Shown here in pieces: positions 44,589 through 54,179 of a stretch of 64,000 nucleotides of DNA (the stretch's first letter is position 1; each line of letters begins with the position of its first letter). This DNA comes from Shewanella acanthi (GTDB lineage: Bacteria > Pseudomonadota > Gammaproteobacteria > Enterobacterales > Shewanellaceae), in NCBI RefSeq assembly GCF_019457475.1, contig NZ_CP080413.1, positions 2,232,001-2,296,000 of the forward strand, given 5' to 3'. The notes beneath the pieces were generated by a model. It did not search any database. It was not told where the DNA came from and was given only the letters and a program-made list of their open reading frames with translations. The position numbers and the translations under genes were made by a program.

Positions 44589-45525
44589 CCCCGTTGAAGA
44601 AGCGCTCCCCGATATTTTGATCATCGACGACGACAGTACCGTGGTTATCACCTTGCACAAGGTATTGTGTCATATCGGTCGCATTCGCTTTGCCAGTGAC
44701 GCCACTCAAGCCTTTGAAATGATAAACGAGGCTAAACCTAATCTCATCCTGCTCGATGTCGAACTACCTGATATGAATGGCCTTGAGGTATGCACTAAAC
44801 TCAAGTCGAATCACGAGACCAAAGGGATCCCTGTGTTATTTATCACTAGCAATATCGAGACGGGTTTTGAGGAGAAAGTCTTCGATGCTGGCGCGTCTGA
44901 CTATATCGTTAAGCCGCTCAAACCAAGAGTGGTGGCAGCAAGGGTACAAACCCACCTCGCCTATCACAGGGCGATGGAGCAACTTAACAAATTAGCCCAT
45001 ACCGATAGTCTGTCGAACCTCGCCAACCGTCTCACCTTTGATGAACAACTAGATTTAGAATTTCGCCGAGCTAAGCGTCAACATGAGCCCTTAACCTTAG
45101 TCCTTATCGATATAGATGAATTTAAGAAATACAATGACCATTTTGGCCATCTTGCTGGCGATGAATGTATCCGCAACATAGGCCACATTTTAAGTAGCAT
45201 AACCAAACGCCCCGCCGACTTAGCGGCGCGCTATGGCGGTGAAGAGTTTGCGCTGATATTGCCAAATACCCAAGCACCTGGCGTTAAAGTCATTCTGAAG
45301 GAACTGATTAATCGGGTTGAGCAGTCGAGTATTCACCATGCCCCTAATGCAATGCACAGCGTGGTGACTATCTCCGCGGGTTATACTACTCTGGCCGCCG
45401 AAGAGTGCGAACAAAACCTCACCGCAACAGATCTATTGCAGGCTGCAGATAAAGCGCTGTATATCTCTAAACACAATGGCCGCAACCGATGCACCTTTGA
45501 ATCACTTTCCCAAGCATACCATTAG
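44581..45525 (+). CDS. Response regulator REC-GGDEF, diguanylate cyclase
   Basis: A 314-residue cytoplasmic response regulator. The receiver domain has IDDDS and the phosphate-accepting D59 in LLDVELPD. The GGDEF domain carries an intact active site, GGEEF at about 219-223, and the inhibitory I-site RPAD five residues before it, as in PleD. It should make c-di-GMP from two GTP when phosphorylated and be limited by its product. Its receiver domain is clearly related to that of the first gene of the operon (both contain VVAARVQT or VAARVQT after the final Lys-Pro), so one kinase probably addresses both. It overlaps the kinase gene by 8 bases. Confidence 0.94.
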   Translation: MNNPVEEALPDILIIDDDSTVVITLHKVLCHIGRIRFASDATQAFEMINEAKPNLILLDVELPDMNGLEVCTKLKSNHETKGIPVLFITSNIETGFEEKVFDAGASDYIVKPLKPRVVAARVQTHLAYHRAMEQLNKLAHTDSLSNLANRLTFDEQLDLEFRRAKRQHEPLTLVLIDIDEFKKYNDHFGHLAGDECIRNIGHILSSITKRPADLAARYGGEEFALILPNTQAPGVKVILKELINRVEQSSIHHAPNAMHSVVTISAGYTTLAAEECEQNLTATDLLQAADKALYISKHNGRNRCTFESLSQAYH

Positions 45526-45555
45526 GGAGGCACTTAATGGTCAATGTAAAGCAAT

Positions 45556-45587
45556 AAAAAAGCCGCTTAAAATGCGGCTTTTTTATT
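45556..45587. terminator. Bidirectional terminator between the c-di-GMP operon and def
   Basis: AAAAAAGCCGC and GCGGCTTTTTT pair in an eleven-base stem around a short loop, with A-tract and T-tract on the two sides. It lies between convergent genes. Confidence 0.9.
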
Positions 45588-45635
45588 TGCGTCCGTTTTA
45601 ACGCTTTAAGTCAAACTGAACAGACTAGCAACGGA

Positions 45636-46127
45636 TTAAGCGTACTTACGCACTTTTTTAAGGGCGATTTGTTGCTTTAGTGCAGATAAATGCTCGATAA
45701 ACACTTTACCGTGCAAATGATCGATTTCGTGTTGCAGTACGATTGCTAAAAAGTCATCAGTTTCAATTTCTAGTGGCTGTCCTTTACGGTCAAGTGCCGT
45801 GACTTTGACTTTTTCGAAGCGAGTCACTTTAGCACGATAGCCAGGAATCGAAAGACAGCCTTCCTCGCCAACATACTCGCCAGATTTTTCAACAATTTCA
45901 GGATTAATCAGCACCATAGGCTCTGAGCGATCTTCGGATAAGTCAATCACGATAACTGCATCTGTGCTACCCACTTGGGTTGAAGCTAAACCAATACCAT
46001 CATCGGTGTGATACATTGTTTCGATGAGATCATCAATAAAACCTTGAATCGCTTCAATATCCTTTACAGGTTGAGCCTTACGCTTTAAACGCTCGTCCGG
46101 AATAGTCAGAATAGGAAGTACAGCCAT
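45636..46127 (-). CDS. def: Peptide deformylase
   Basis: A 163-residue metalloenzyme that removes the formyl group from new proteins. All three motifs are present: [10 protein letters not shown] (45-53, Ser instead of the usual second Ala), EEGCLSIPG with C91, and QHEIDHLHG with H133, E134 and H137. The metal ligands are Cys91 and the two histidines. It stands alone and is not beside fmt as the main copy usually is, so it may be a second deformylase of the genome; this is inferred from context only. Confidence 0.93.
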   Translation of the reverse strand: MAVLPILTIPDERLKRKAQPVKDIEAIQGFIDDLIETMYHTDDGIGLASTQVGSTDAVIVIDLSEDRSEPMVLINPEIVEKSGEYVGEEGCLSIPGYRAKVTRFEKVKVTALDRKGQPLEIETDDFLAIVLQHEIDHLHGKVFIEHLSALKQQIALKKVRKYA

Positions 46128-46340
46128 GCCTGTTCGTCTCTCAATGGGTCAAAAATGAGGCGTCATTATGAACTATTCCAGTATTTTCTCAATATGAAAG
46201 AGTAATTAGTTTAATAAAAATCAACGCAATCGTTTTTATAGATTTATGTACCAGTAATGAAAGACCTTCTCGCCGTTTGAGCTTTGACGTAGACTGGCGG
46301 CATAAGCTTATCAGTCACATCACAAGAGACAGTCGGTACT

Positions 46341-46763
46341 ATGGGGTACTCAAAGGAACATTCACCGATAGCAGCCTTATTAGCGCAGGATGAACGCATC
46401 ACAAACCAAGCCAAATCCACAGCACAAGTCCACCCTATGGCCAGAATATGGCAAGTCATCGCGATGATCCCGAAAGGAAAAGTCACAAGCTACGGCAAGG
46501 TTGCCGACTTTGCCGGACTCCCCGGTAGGGCGCGATACGTCTCTAAGGCGCTGAAAGCGGCGCCCGAACATCTCGCCCTACCTTGGTTTAGGGTACTTAA
46601 TAGCCAAGGGAAAATTTCCTTTGAAAAAAATTCAGCCTACTTTCAGGAACAATTGGAATTATTACGTATTGACGGTATTGCGGTGAACTGTGGCAAAGTA
46701 GATTTGTCTGAATATGAGTGGCAACCGGATTTAGCAACTTTAGTACTGTCTTTGTCATTTTAG
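46341..46763 (+). CDS. atl: Alkyltransferase-like (ATL) DNA-repair protein
   Basis: A 140-residue protein with only the DNA-binding fold of O6-alkylguanine-DNA alkyltransferase: IWQVIAMIPKGKVTSYGKVA, then LPGRARYVSKAL and PWFRVLNSQGKIS. The PCHR active-site motif reads PWFR here, so Cys is replaced by Trp82, as in ATL proteins, and His by Phe83, which is unusual even for them. ATL proteins bind alkylguanine, flip it out and call nucleotide excision repair. The family core is about 100 residues, so the first 30 residues may be an extension or the start may be at ATG 46437. It is divergent from def. Confidence 0.88.
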   Translation: MGYSKEHSPIAALLAQDERITNQAKSTAQVHPMARIWQVIAMIPKGKVTSYGKVADFAGLPGRARYVSKALKAAPEHLALPWFRVLNSQGKISFEKNSAYFQEQLELLRIDGIAVNCGKVDLSEYEWQPDLATLVLSLSF

Positions 46764-46924
46764 TTTAATGTCTTGATCTATAGACTGTTTACATGGAATA
46801 TCAGCTAGGCTATAAACTAAGAGATGCGCCGGTTTGGTGACGTTTTGAAGTACTACCGAGTTAAGTCATGTTTTGCTGTTCCAACGTGATCATCGCAAAC
46901 ATTTTGTGACATAAGGAGCATTAT

Positions 46925-47725
46925 TTGCGTACCATCCCCCTGTTCGTTGCGAGTCTTTGTGCCCTAGGCCAAAGTACCATTGCCCAAGCAGCTCCATCAC
47001 CATTAACTCCCCAAACAGCTGAATATCAAGTCAATTTTGGTGATGTCGAATTGGGTAAAGCGAAATACCAACTCCCTAAAATGGAGGATGGTATTTATAA
47101 ATACAGTTTCGACAGCGATTTAAGTTTACTGTTATTAACCGATGTGCGGCATGTTGTGAGTGAATTTGCGCAGGAGGGAGAGCGACTCATCCCCATGCGT
47201 TACCTGCATAAGCGTGAAGGTGTTGGGCCCAATTTCACTGAACAAACCGCTTTCGCCCAGGATCAGGGAATGATTTTCACCCGCTACAAGGATGAAAAGG
47301 GGAAGTTTCCCTTTAATGGCGATGTGTTTGATCCACTGATGGTGCAATTGCAGTTCAGGCTAGACATCAGCTCAGGAAAACAACCTCTTGATTTTAAAAT
47401 GATAAAAGACAATGAAATTGATGAATACCAATTTCATGTCGTCGGCAAAGAGCGCGTCACTATCGAAAGCGGCAGCTATGAGACAGTAAAAATTGAAGTG
47501 GTTCGCGATGAGAAAAAGCGTAAAAAAAGGCAAACCTTTTTCTGGATGGCACCTGAACTGGCTTATTTACCTATCCGCTTGACCCATTTTGAAAAAGGCA
47601 GCAAGCAGCTCGATATAAAACTGCTGAATTACCAATTTGACGATGTTCCAAATGCGGCAAACTCAGCCACGGCGGAAGGGACTGAAAAAAAGATCCCTAA
47701 ATTACTTGGTAACTCAGCCCAGTAA
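46925..47725 (+). CDS. DUF3108-family secreted protein
   Basis: A 266-residue protein starting at TTG, with a good AAGGAG site six bases upstream. An N-terminal signal peptide ends in AQA near residue 22. The rest is a DUF3108 domain, seen in YQVNFGDVELGKAKYQL, FTEQTAF and the basic EVVRDEKKRKKRQTFFWM segment. Such proteins lie in the periplasm and are of unknown function; some are lipid-binding-like by fold. No partner is obvious from the neighbours. Confidence 0.82.
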   Translation: MRTIPLFVASLCALGQSTIAQAAPSPLTPQTAEYQVNFGDVELGKAKYQLPKMEDGIYKYSFDSDLSLLLLTDVRHVVSEFAQEGERLIPMRYLHKREGVGPNFTEQTAFAQDQGMIFTRYKDEKGKFPFNGDVFDPLMVQLQFRLDISSGKQPLDFKMIKDNEIDEYQFHVVGKERVTIESGSYETVKIEVVRDEKKRKKRQTFFWMAPELAYLPIRLTHFEKGSKQLDIKLLNYQFDDVPNAANSATAEGTEKKIPKLLGNSAQ

Positions 47726-47805
47726 GCTTAATAGCTGCTTACTAAGACTTTGTTGTTACGAAGATTTGCTGTTGTAGATTCCATAGATTAACAACCACTT
47801 AATCA

Positions 47806-47849
47806 AAGGCCAAACTCGCACTCTACATGGAGTTCAGCAGTTTGGCCTT
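47806..47849. terminator. Probable terminator between convergent genes
   Basis: AAGGCCAAACT and AGTTTGGCCTT form an eleven-base stem around a 22-base loop that itself contains a short hairpin (ACTC with GAGT). The T-runs on both sides are short. Confidence 0.55.
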
Positions 47850-47858
47850 ATCTTTGAA

Positions 47859-48650
47859 TCAATGTCGATGCTGTAAATCGATGATAAGTTCGCCGAGCCG
47901 AAACAGTTTCCAGTCACCAGGCTGCATCACATGCCACTGTTCATTTTCGGTCAATGGTCTAGTCGCAATGACGGTCACGACATCGTGTGGCGTGGTCTCC
48001 TGATTAAAATCAATCACTACATCAGTATCAATTAATTTGGCTTTGCCAAAGGGCGCGCGGCGAGTGATGTAACAAAGATTGTTACTGCAAAAACTCATTA
48101 AATACTCACCATTACTTAGGATCATATTAAACACCCCGAGGGCACGGATTTCCTCGGCGAGCGTGGCAATAAACCGAAACACGAGAGTCATATCCTCAGG
48201 GCGCTTATCGCCAAACTGAGTGGCGACTCGCTCTAAAATCCAACAAAAGGCCAGTTCACTGTCGGTATCCCCCACGCTTTGATAGCGGGACACTTGGAAT
48301 TTGTCCTGATAATCGCTTAATTGGCCATTGTGGGCGTAGGTCCAATATTGCCCCCAAAGTTCGCGGGTAAATGGATGCGTATTTTCTAAAGAAACGCAGC
48401 CGCGATTCGCCTGTCGGATATGGCTTATCACCACTTCACTTTTGATGGGGTAGGATTTAATTAATTTGGCAATATGTGACTCGCTGCTAGGGCTCGCATC
48501 CTTAAAGGTACGACTCCCCTTACCCTCATAAAAGGTAATGCCCCAGCCATCGACATGGGGACCTGTCACACCACCGCGCTCGGCTAAGCCAGTAAAACTA
48601 AACACAATATCGGTAGGGACATTGGCACTCATTGCCAGTAATTCACACAT
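47859..48650 (-). CDS. yafJ: Class II glutamine amidotransferase, YafJ-type
   Basis: A 263-residue protein with an N-terminal nucleophile glutaminase fold. Cys2 (MCELLAM) should be exposed by removal of the first Met. HVDGWGITFYE, SHIRQANRG and YAHNGQLSDY match the E. coli YafJ family. The natural acceptor is not known. It is cytoplasmic and a single-gene unit. It is divergent from fadE by about 240 bases. Confidence 0.9.
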   Translation of the reverse strand: MCELLAMSANVPTDIVFSFTGLAERGGVTGPHVDGWGITFYEGKGSRTFKDASPSSESHIAKLIKSYPIKSEVVISHIRQANRGCVSLENTHPFTRELWGQYWTYAHNGQLSDYQDKFQVSRYQSVGDTDSELAFCWILERVATQFGDKRPEDMTLVFRFIATLAEEIRALGVFNMILSNGEYLMSFCSNNLCYITRRAPFGKAKLIDTDVVIDFNQETTPHDVVTVIATRPLTENEQWHVMQPGDWKLFRLGELIIDLQHRH

Positions 48651-48738
48651 ATTTCTCGCCTATTGGTTGTACGACTACCTCTTTGCAGCATTGTAACTAT
48701 TTGAAGATATTTGTGGAATGTACGATGAAGACAAAATA

Positions 48739-48756
48739 TTTAAACAATTGTTTGAA
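48739..48756. promoter_or_regulatory. Palindrome upstream of fadE, candidate PsrA or FadR-like operator
   Basis: TTTAAACAATTGTTTGAA is an 18-base near-palindrome of the form AAAC-N4-GTTT, which matches the consensus bound by the fatty-acid regulator PsrA. A second half-matching TTCAAACAA lies at 48769-48777. It is about 140 bases before the fadE start. Confidence 0.6.
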
Positions 48757-48893
48757 AAACACTTGTGTTCAAACAATCTTAGGTTTAACTTTTATGCGAC
48801 ACAGGTCAGACCACAAGCTATAATTGTGATCGTAATCAACAACATTTGCTATCACCTGTGATTGGCATTAGGTCATCTATAAGGAGAAATACA

Positions 48894-51341
48894 GTGACTA
48901 CCCTACTTTGGATCATCGCCATGATCTTTGTGCTCGGTGCGTTAGCATACCTTCGGGTATCCTTGCTCACGGCCACTGCTGCAGCCGCTGTTGTGATGAC
49001 AGCAGGATGGACACTTGACGTTGTTGGCCCAATCTCTTGGATTATCTTCCTTGTGATCGCGCTTCCCCTCAATATCAGTGCGTTTAGACAAAATGTGATC
49101 AGCCGTCCGCTGATGAAAGTGTACCGTGGCATCATGCCTGAAATGTCTTCTACCGAAAAAGAAGCCATCGAAGCCGGTACTACTTGGTGGGAAGCTGACC
49201 TGTTTGCCGGCAACCCTAACTGGAAAAAACTTCATAATTACCCTGTTGCTCGCCTAAGTAGCGAGGAACAAGCCTTCCTCGACGGTCCAGTAGAAGAAGT
49301 GTGCAAGATGTTAAATCAACATCAGGTTTCACACCAACTTGCTGATTTACCAGTCGAAATCTGGCAATATCTTAAAGATAATGGCTTCTTTGCCATGATC
49401 ATCAAGAAAAAGTATGGTGGTTTAGAATTCTCTGCCTATGCCCAATCACGCGTACTGCAAAAGCTTGCAGGCTTAAGCAGCGAGTTAGCCTCTACCGTAG
49501 GTGTGCCTAACTCCTTAGGCCCTGGTGAGTTATTACAGCACTATGGTACGCCTGAGCAGCAAAACCACTACTTGCCACGTTTAGCAAAAGGCTTAGAAGT
49601 TCCCTGCTTTGCATTAACCAGCCCAGAAGCGGGTAGTGACGCCGGTTCTATTCCTGACTTTGGTGTCGTTTGTAAAGGCATGTGGGAAGGCGAAGAAGTT
49701 CTCGGTATGAAACTGACTTGGAACAAACGCTATATCACCCTAGCCCCGGTTGCGACGGTATTAGGTCTGGCATTTAAACTGCGCGACCCTGAACATTTGC
49801 TCGGCGATAAGGAAGAGCTAGGTATCACCTGCGCCCTTATCCCAACTGACGTTGAAGGCGTTGAAACTGGTCGTCGCCACTTCCCGCTGAACTGTATGTT
49901 CCAAAATGGTCCAACCCGCGGGAATGAAGTGTTCGTGCCATTAAGCTTTATCATCGGTGGTCCGAAAATGGCTGGCCAAGGCTGGCGCATGCTGGTTGAG
50001 TGTTTATCGGTGGGTCGTGGTATCACCCTGCCGTCAAACTCAGCTGGTGGTGTAAAAACCGCAGCATTGGCAACAGGTGCCTACGCCCGCATTCGCCGTC
50101 AATTCAAACTGCCTATCGGTAAGTTAGAAGGGATTGAAGAGCCAATGGCGCGCATCGGCGGTAACGCGTATCTGATGGACGCAGTAACGTCATTAACCAC
50201 GACGGGTATCGACTTAGGTGAAAAACCGTCGGTGATTTCTGCCATCGTTAAATTCCACCTCACCGACAGAATGCAGAAATGTATTATCGATGCGATGGAC
50301 ATCCACGGCGGTAAAGGTGTGTGTTTAGGCCCTAACAACTACTTAGGTCGTGGCTACCAAGCGGCGCCTATTGCGATCACTGTTGAAGGCGCAAACATTC
50401 TGACCCGTTCGATGATCATCTACGGACAAGGTGCAATCCGTTGCCATCCTTACGTGTTAGCTGAAATGCAATCGGCCTTCGATAACGAATCCGGTCAAGG
50501 CTTAGCCAACTTCGATGCAGCGATTTTCGGTCATATCGGTTTTGCGACCAGTAACTTTATCCGTAGCTTCTGGTTAGGCTTAACCTCAAGCCGTTTCTCA
50601 AACGCGCCATACTCTGATAAAACCAAGCGTTATTATCAGCATATGAACCGTTTCAGTGCCAACTTAGCCCTGCTGTCGGATTTAGCGATGGCAACATTAG
50701 GCGGCAACCTTAAACGTAAAGAGCGTATCTCTGCCCGTTTAGGCGATCTGTTAAGCCAGCTGTACCTTGCCTCTGCGACCTTGAAACGCTATCAGGACGA
50801 AGGTCGTCAAACTGCCGATTTACCATTAGTGCAATGGGCGGTTGAAGATGCGCTGTATAAGTTACAGTCGTCACTGGATGAATTGTTAGATAACTTCCCT
50901 ATGGGTCTTGGCGGCGTACTGCGCGTTGTGATGTTCCCATTCGGTCGTCCACTGAAACGTCCTAGCGATGTGCTGGATCATAAAGTGGCGAAAATCATGC
51001 AAACGCCATGTGAAAGTCGCGACCGTTTAGGTAAAGGCCAATACTGGACGAACTCTGAACACAACGCAGTTGGTATCCAAGAGCAAACGCTTAAAGATAT
51101 CCTTGCCGCCGAGCCATTGTTCGACAAAGTCTGCAAAGCTAGCGGTAAACGTCTGCCATTTATGTGGCTAGATAAGGTGGCTGCTGAAGGTAAAGCATTA
51201 GGCGTACTGAGTGACACTGAAGTGCAACTAATGGAACGCGCTGAAATTGGCCGTATGAAGACCATCAACGTAGATGACTTCGATCCCGCTGAGCTGCGTG
51301 CTGAAACCGTTGCATCTACATCACAGGAACGCGCGGCATAA
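48894..51341 (+). CDS. fadE: Acyl-CoA dehydrogenase FadE
   Basis: An 815-residue enzyme of fatty-acid beta-oxidation, collinear with the 814-residue E. coli FadE. GTG at 48894 has a perfect AAGGAG upstream; the longer frame from 48846 has none. It begins with two hydrophobic segments, so it is membrane-bound, then has the acyl-CoA dehydrogenase fold: [12 protein letters not shown] at the FAD-binding site, [19 protein letters not shown] and [11 protein letters not shown] near the active-site region. It makes the first double bond in acyl-CoA and passes electrons to ETF. A PsrA-like site lies upstream, so fatty acids are the likely inducer. A strong terminator follows. Confidence 0.96.
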   Translation: MTTLLWIIAMIFVLGALAYLRVSLLTATAAAAVVMTAGWTLDVVGPISWIIFLVIALPLNISAFRQNVISRPLMKVYRGIMPEMSSTEKEAIEAGTTWWEADLFAGNPNWKKLHNYPVARLSSEEQAFLDGPVEEVCKMLNQHQVSHQLADLPVEIWQYLKDNGFFAMIIKKKYGGLEFSAYAQSRVLQKLAGLSSELASTVGVPNSLGPGELLQHYGTPEQQNHYLPRLAKGLEVPCFALTSPEAGSDAGSIPDFGVVCKGMWEGEEVLGMKLTWNKRYITLAPVATVLGLAFKLRDPEHLLGDKEELGITCALIPTDVEGVETGRRHFPLNCMFQNGPTRGNEVFVPLSFIIGGPKMAGQGWRMLVECLSVGRGITLPSNSAGGVKTAALATGAYARIRRQFKLPIGKLEGIEEPMARIGGNAYLMDAVTSLTTTGIDLGEKPSVISAIVKFHLTDRMQKCIIDAMDIHGGKGVCLGPNNYLGRGYQAAPIAITVEGANILTRSMIIYGQGAIRCHPYVLAEMQSAFDNESGQGLANFDAAIFGHIGFATSNFIRSFWLGLTSSRFSNAPYSDKTKRYYQHMNRFSANLALLSDLAMATLGGNLKRKERISARLGDLLSQLYLASATLKRYQDEGRQTADLPLVQWAVEDALYKLQSSLDELLDNFPMGLGGVLRVVMFPFGRPLKRPSDVLDHKVAKIMQTPCESRDRLGKGQYWTNSEHNAVGIQEQTLKDILAAEPLFDKVCKASGKRLPFMWLDKVAAEGKALGVLSDTEVQLMERAEIGRMKTINVDDFDPAELRAETVASTSQERAA

Positions 51342-51374
51342 GCGATTAAACACCGCTTAAGTCGATTCCTAATT

Positions 51375-51405
51375 AAAAAGGAGGCCATTGGCCTCCTTTT
51401 TATTT
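51375..51405. terminator. Terminator between fadE and the antiporter
   Basis: AAAAAGGAGGCC and GGCCTCCTTTTT form a twelve-base stem with a three-base loop. The neighbouring genes converge, so it may act on both. Confidence 0.9.
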
Positions 51406-51433
51406 TCATTTAATCAGAGACATTACCCCGGAT

Positions 51434-53359
51434 TTAATGCATTTGGTCGAGTCCTTGCTGATCAGTGGCGCCAGACTGCTCAGTTTTTTCTGCTATTGCC
51501 GCTTCTTCAGCGGCGCGGGCCTGGGCTTCTTGTGCCTCCTGCTCGGCAATTGCCTGCTGCACTTTGGCTTCCTCCAATGCTTCAACGGGTAATAAACTGA
51601 TTAGTTCTATCCCACTCGGGAACTGGGTATCATTGCCAGATACAACATTGACTTTGCCTTCTTTAGTGAGATACACCAAAGGCATTGCTGTTTCACCATA
51701 TCGCTTACAAAAGTGTTCATAGGTGAAGTTGTCAGTTAAATTAGTGACTTTTAGCTGCGCCCCCTTGGCCATTAAACTGGCAATTTTGGCATAACTTACG
51801 GTATCGCCGAACAGCGTCAATCGCTGTTTGTAGGATTCAGAAAATTGATGGCGCGCACTGCCCGACTCAGTGTTATTGAGTCCAAATACCTTTTTCTCAC
51901 CAAACACATCCTGAAAATAAAAATTCACTAAGGGGTTTAGTTGGCGGTATGGTGAGATAATTAGCACTCGACCAATACCTGTGAGGTCCATATAGGTCTC
52001 GGCATGTTCAGAGGCAGGATTGCCAAAATACACTGGGATATTATCCATCCTCGCTAGCCGGATATTGTCCCAGTTATTGTCTGCCAGCAACACTTTGATG
52101 TCCTTAGATTGAAGGATTTTAGCCAGTTCACGGGAGAATTTTGAGGCCCCAAATATCAACAAGCCTTGAGCACTGCCCGAGGTTACCCCCAACACTCTGG
52201 CCCACTTACCCGCGGTTAAACTCTGGATAACCACAGTGCCGATAATAATAAGGAACACCAGTGGCACAATCGCCTCCGCTCCCTGCACATGACTCTCTTC
52301 TAATTTTATCGCAAACAATGATGAGACCGCTGCCGCCACAATCCCTCGCGGGGCAATCCAACATAAAAACCATTTATCCGCCTTCGATAATGTCGTACCA
52401 ATTCCTGATACCCAGATACTGAGAGGTCTGGCAATGAGCATAGTCACCGCCAATACCCCTAAACCACCCCAACCTAAATCGACCATTGCGCTGGAATCGA
52501 GGCGCGCGGCCAACAGGATGAACAGGGCAGAAATCAACAGTACCGTCAGGGTTTCTTTAAATTCCAATATTTCGGCAATATCCACTCCGCGCATATTGGC
52601 AAGCCATATCCCCATCACAGTCACGGTTAATAACCCCGATTCTTCTTGAATAAGATTCGAACCTACAAAAATCCCCAGCATCAGGGTTAACACGGCGGCA
52701 TTACGCAGGTAATGGGGTAATAAATCGTGACGCAGCACCTGACCAATTAAGTAACCCGCCGCCGCCCCTAGGCCTAAGCCAATCGAAAGCATCGAACCTA
52801 AAGAATACAGCACATGGCTAGTTGGATTTCCTGAAACTGTTATGTATTCAAAGACGAGTACCGCAAGCAATGCACCTATGGGATCAATAACAATCCCCTC
52901 CCAGCGTAAAATGCTTGCCAGCTGAGACTTAGGACGCACACTTCGAAGCATCGGCACTATCACTGTTGGCCCTGTCACAACGACCAAGGCACCGAATAAC
53001 ATGGCGACTTCCCAGCTGAAATCGAGCAAATAAAAGGTCGCGGTACTAATACAGCCCCAGGTAATGGCGGTGCCTATCGTGACTAAGTGCGTCACCATGC
53101 GGCCATGATCTTTAATCTCTTTAAAGTTAAGCGTGAGTGCACCTTCAAACAAAATAACGGCGACACCGAGGGAAATAATGGGGAATAACAAATGACCAAA
53201 GACCGCATCGGGATTGAGTACCCCCAAGGCCGGTCCTAAAATCAGTCCACAGATCAACAGGGGGAGAATTGCAGGTAGCCTTAGCTTCCACCCTAACCAT
53301 TGGCAAAAGAGAGACAACACACCTATTAAGGCTAACATCCCAGTGATTTTTTCAACCAT
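51434..53359 (-). CDS. Cation/proton antiporter, CPA1 type with TrkA-N domain
   Basis: A 641-residue inner-membrane protein. The first 400 residues hold about twelve hydrophobic segments of the sodium/proton exchanger fold, including LFEGALTLNF, VTGPTVIVPML and the Asp of GIVIDPIGALLAV. A soluble nucleotide-binding domain of TrkA-N type follows (SAQGLLIFGASKFSRELAK), then a Glu/Ala-rich tail of about 40 residues that looks like a coiled coil. It exchanges Na+ or K+ for protons for pH or ion control; the ion cannot be deduced. It has its own promoter region at 53360-53712 and converges on fadE. Confidence 0.88.
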   Translation of the reverse strand: MVEKITGMLALIGVLSLFCQWLGWKLRLPAILPLLICGLILGPALGVLNPDAVFGHLLFPIISLGVAVILFEGALTLNFKEIKDHGRMVTHLVTIGTAITWGCISTATFYLLDFSWEVAMLFGALVVVTGPTVIVPMLRSVRPKSQLASILRWEGIVIDPIGALLAVLVFEYITVSGNPTSHVLYSLGSMLSIGLGLGAAAGYLIGQVLRHDLLPHYLRNAAVLTLMLGIFVGSNLIQEESGLLTVTVMGIWLANMRGVDIAEILEFKETLTVLLISALFILLAARLDSSAMVDLGWGGLGVLAVTMLIARPLSIWVSGIGTTLSKADKWFLCWIAPRGIVAAAVSSLFAIKLEESHVQGAEAIVPLVFLIIIGTVVIQSLTAGKWARVLGVTSGSAQGLLIFGASKFSRELAKILQSKDIKVLLADNNWDNIRLARMDNIPVYFGNPASEHAETYMDLTGIGRVLIISPYRQLNPLVNFYFQDVFGEKKVFGLNNTESGSARHQFSESYKQRLTLFGDTVSYAKIASLMAKGAQLKVTNLTDNFTYEHFCKRYGETAMPLVYLTKEGKVNVVSGNDTQFPSGIELISLLPVEALEEAKVQQAIAEQEAQEAQARAAEEAAIAEKTEQSGATDQQGLDQMH

Positions 53360-53712
53360 ATAACATCCTTTAATCCAGCCCTGTCAGAGTATCATTTAAG
53401 CTAACATGCTTTTTTCACGTAGAAAAATGAACTATTGGTGTTAACAATAGCAGCAAAAACTGACTTACTGTATAAAGCGATTGTGCTCAGGCAAGCAGAA
53501 TGAAATTTTATTTTTGGCTAACGGCTAAAAGCTAAATCGCCGCAGTGGGATAAAGGTATATGTATTATTAGGCAAACGTCTGTCCGACAGTAACAGCTAA
53601 AAACTGTCTACGAACAACAAGAAAAAGGCATGTCATCGAGACACTCTTGTTAGAAAACAAATTGATGAATACACATAGGACAGGATGCTAAATCAAAACG
53701 CGCAAAAGAAAA
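53360..53712. other. Intergenic region upstream of the antiporter gene
   Basis: Should contain the antiporter promoter on its left. No open reading frame, palindrome or repeat that I would defend was found in the rest; the tRNA-Asp terminator begins at its right edge. Confidence 0.4.
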
Positions 53713-53736
53713 AAGCCTCATCTTTCGATGAGGCTT
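53713..53736 (-). terminator. Terminator after the tRNA-Asp pair
   Basis: On the minus strand AAGCCTCATC and GATGAGGCTT form a ten-base stem with a four-base loop, followed by TTTTTTC. It lies ten bases after the CCA end of the second tRNA. Confidence 0.9.
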
Positions 53737-53745
53737 ATTCCTATT

Positions 53746-53822
53746 TGGCGGAGCGGACGGGACTCGAACCCGCGACCCCCGGCGTGACAGGCCGGTATTC
53801 TAACCAACTGAACTACCGCTCC
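53746..53822 (-). tRNA. tRNA-Asp (anticodon GTC), second in the transcript
   Basis: The minus strand reads as a 77-base tRNA with encoded CCA: GGAGCGG at the start pairs with CCGCTCC before GCCA at the end, the anticodon loop is CTGTCAC with GTC, and the T-arm is GGGTTCGAGTCCC. The tRNA sequence is identical to the copy at 53940-54016. A terminator follows. Confidence 0.96.
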
Positions 53823-53939
53823 AAATTCTTTCTATCCAAATTGACAGATTAACTGCTATTTCACGTGATAGACCGTTGAAATAAAACGACATTTAAATTT
53901 ACAAACCACCGTTTCAAACTCTATACAGAGTAACTTGAT

Positions 53940-54016
53940 TGGCGGAGCGGACGGGACTCGAACCCGCGACCCCCGGCGTGACAGGCCGGTATTCTAACCA
54001 ACTGAACTACCGCTCC
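53940..54016 (-). tRNA. tRNA-Asp (anticodon GTC), first in the transcript
   Basis: Identical in its 77 bases to the copy at 53746-53822 and in the same direction, with a 117-base spacer. No terminator was seen between them, so they are probably transcribed together. Confidence 0.96.
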
Positions 54017-54179
54017 ACTCAAGTTGCGGTGAATAATACGGGGGCGTTATCACAGCGTCAACCGTTTTTTTCACGCAACTTAATCGTTTAGCTAAAATTT
54101 CGCCAACAGAACTAAAAAACCTCGATTAATGAACAAAATACAATCAAAAAAACCATGTAACCTAAAGACAAATTCTGCT

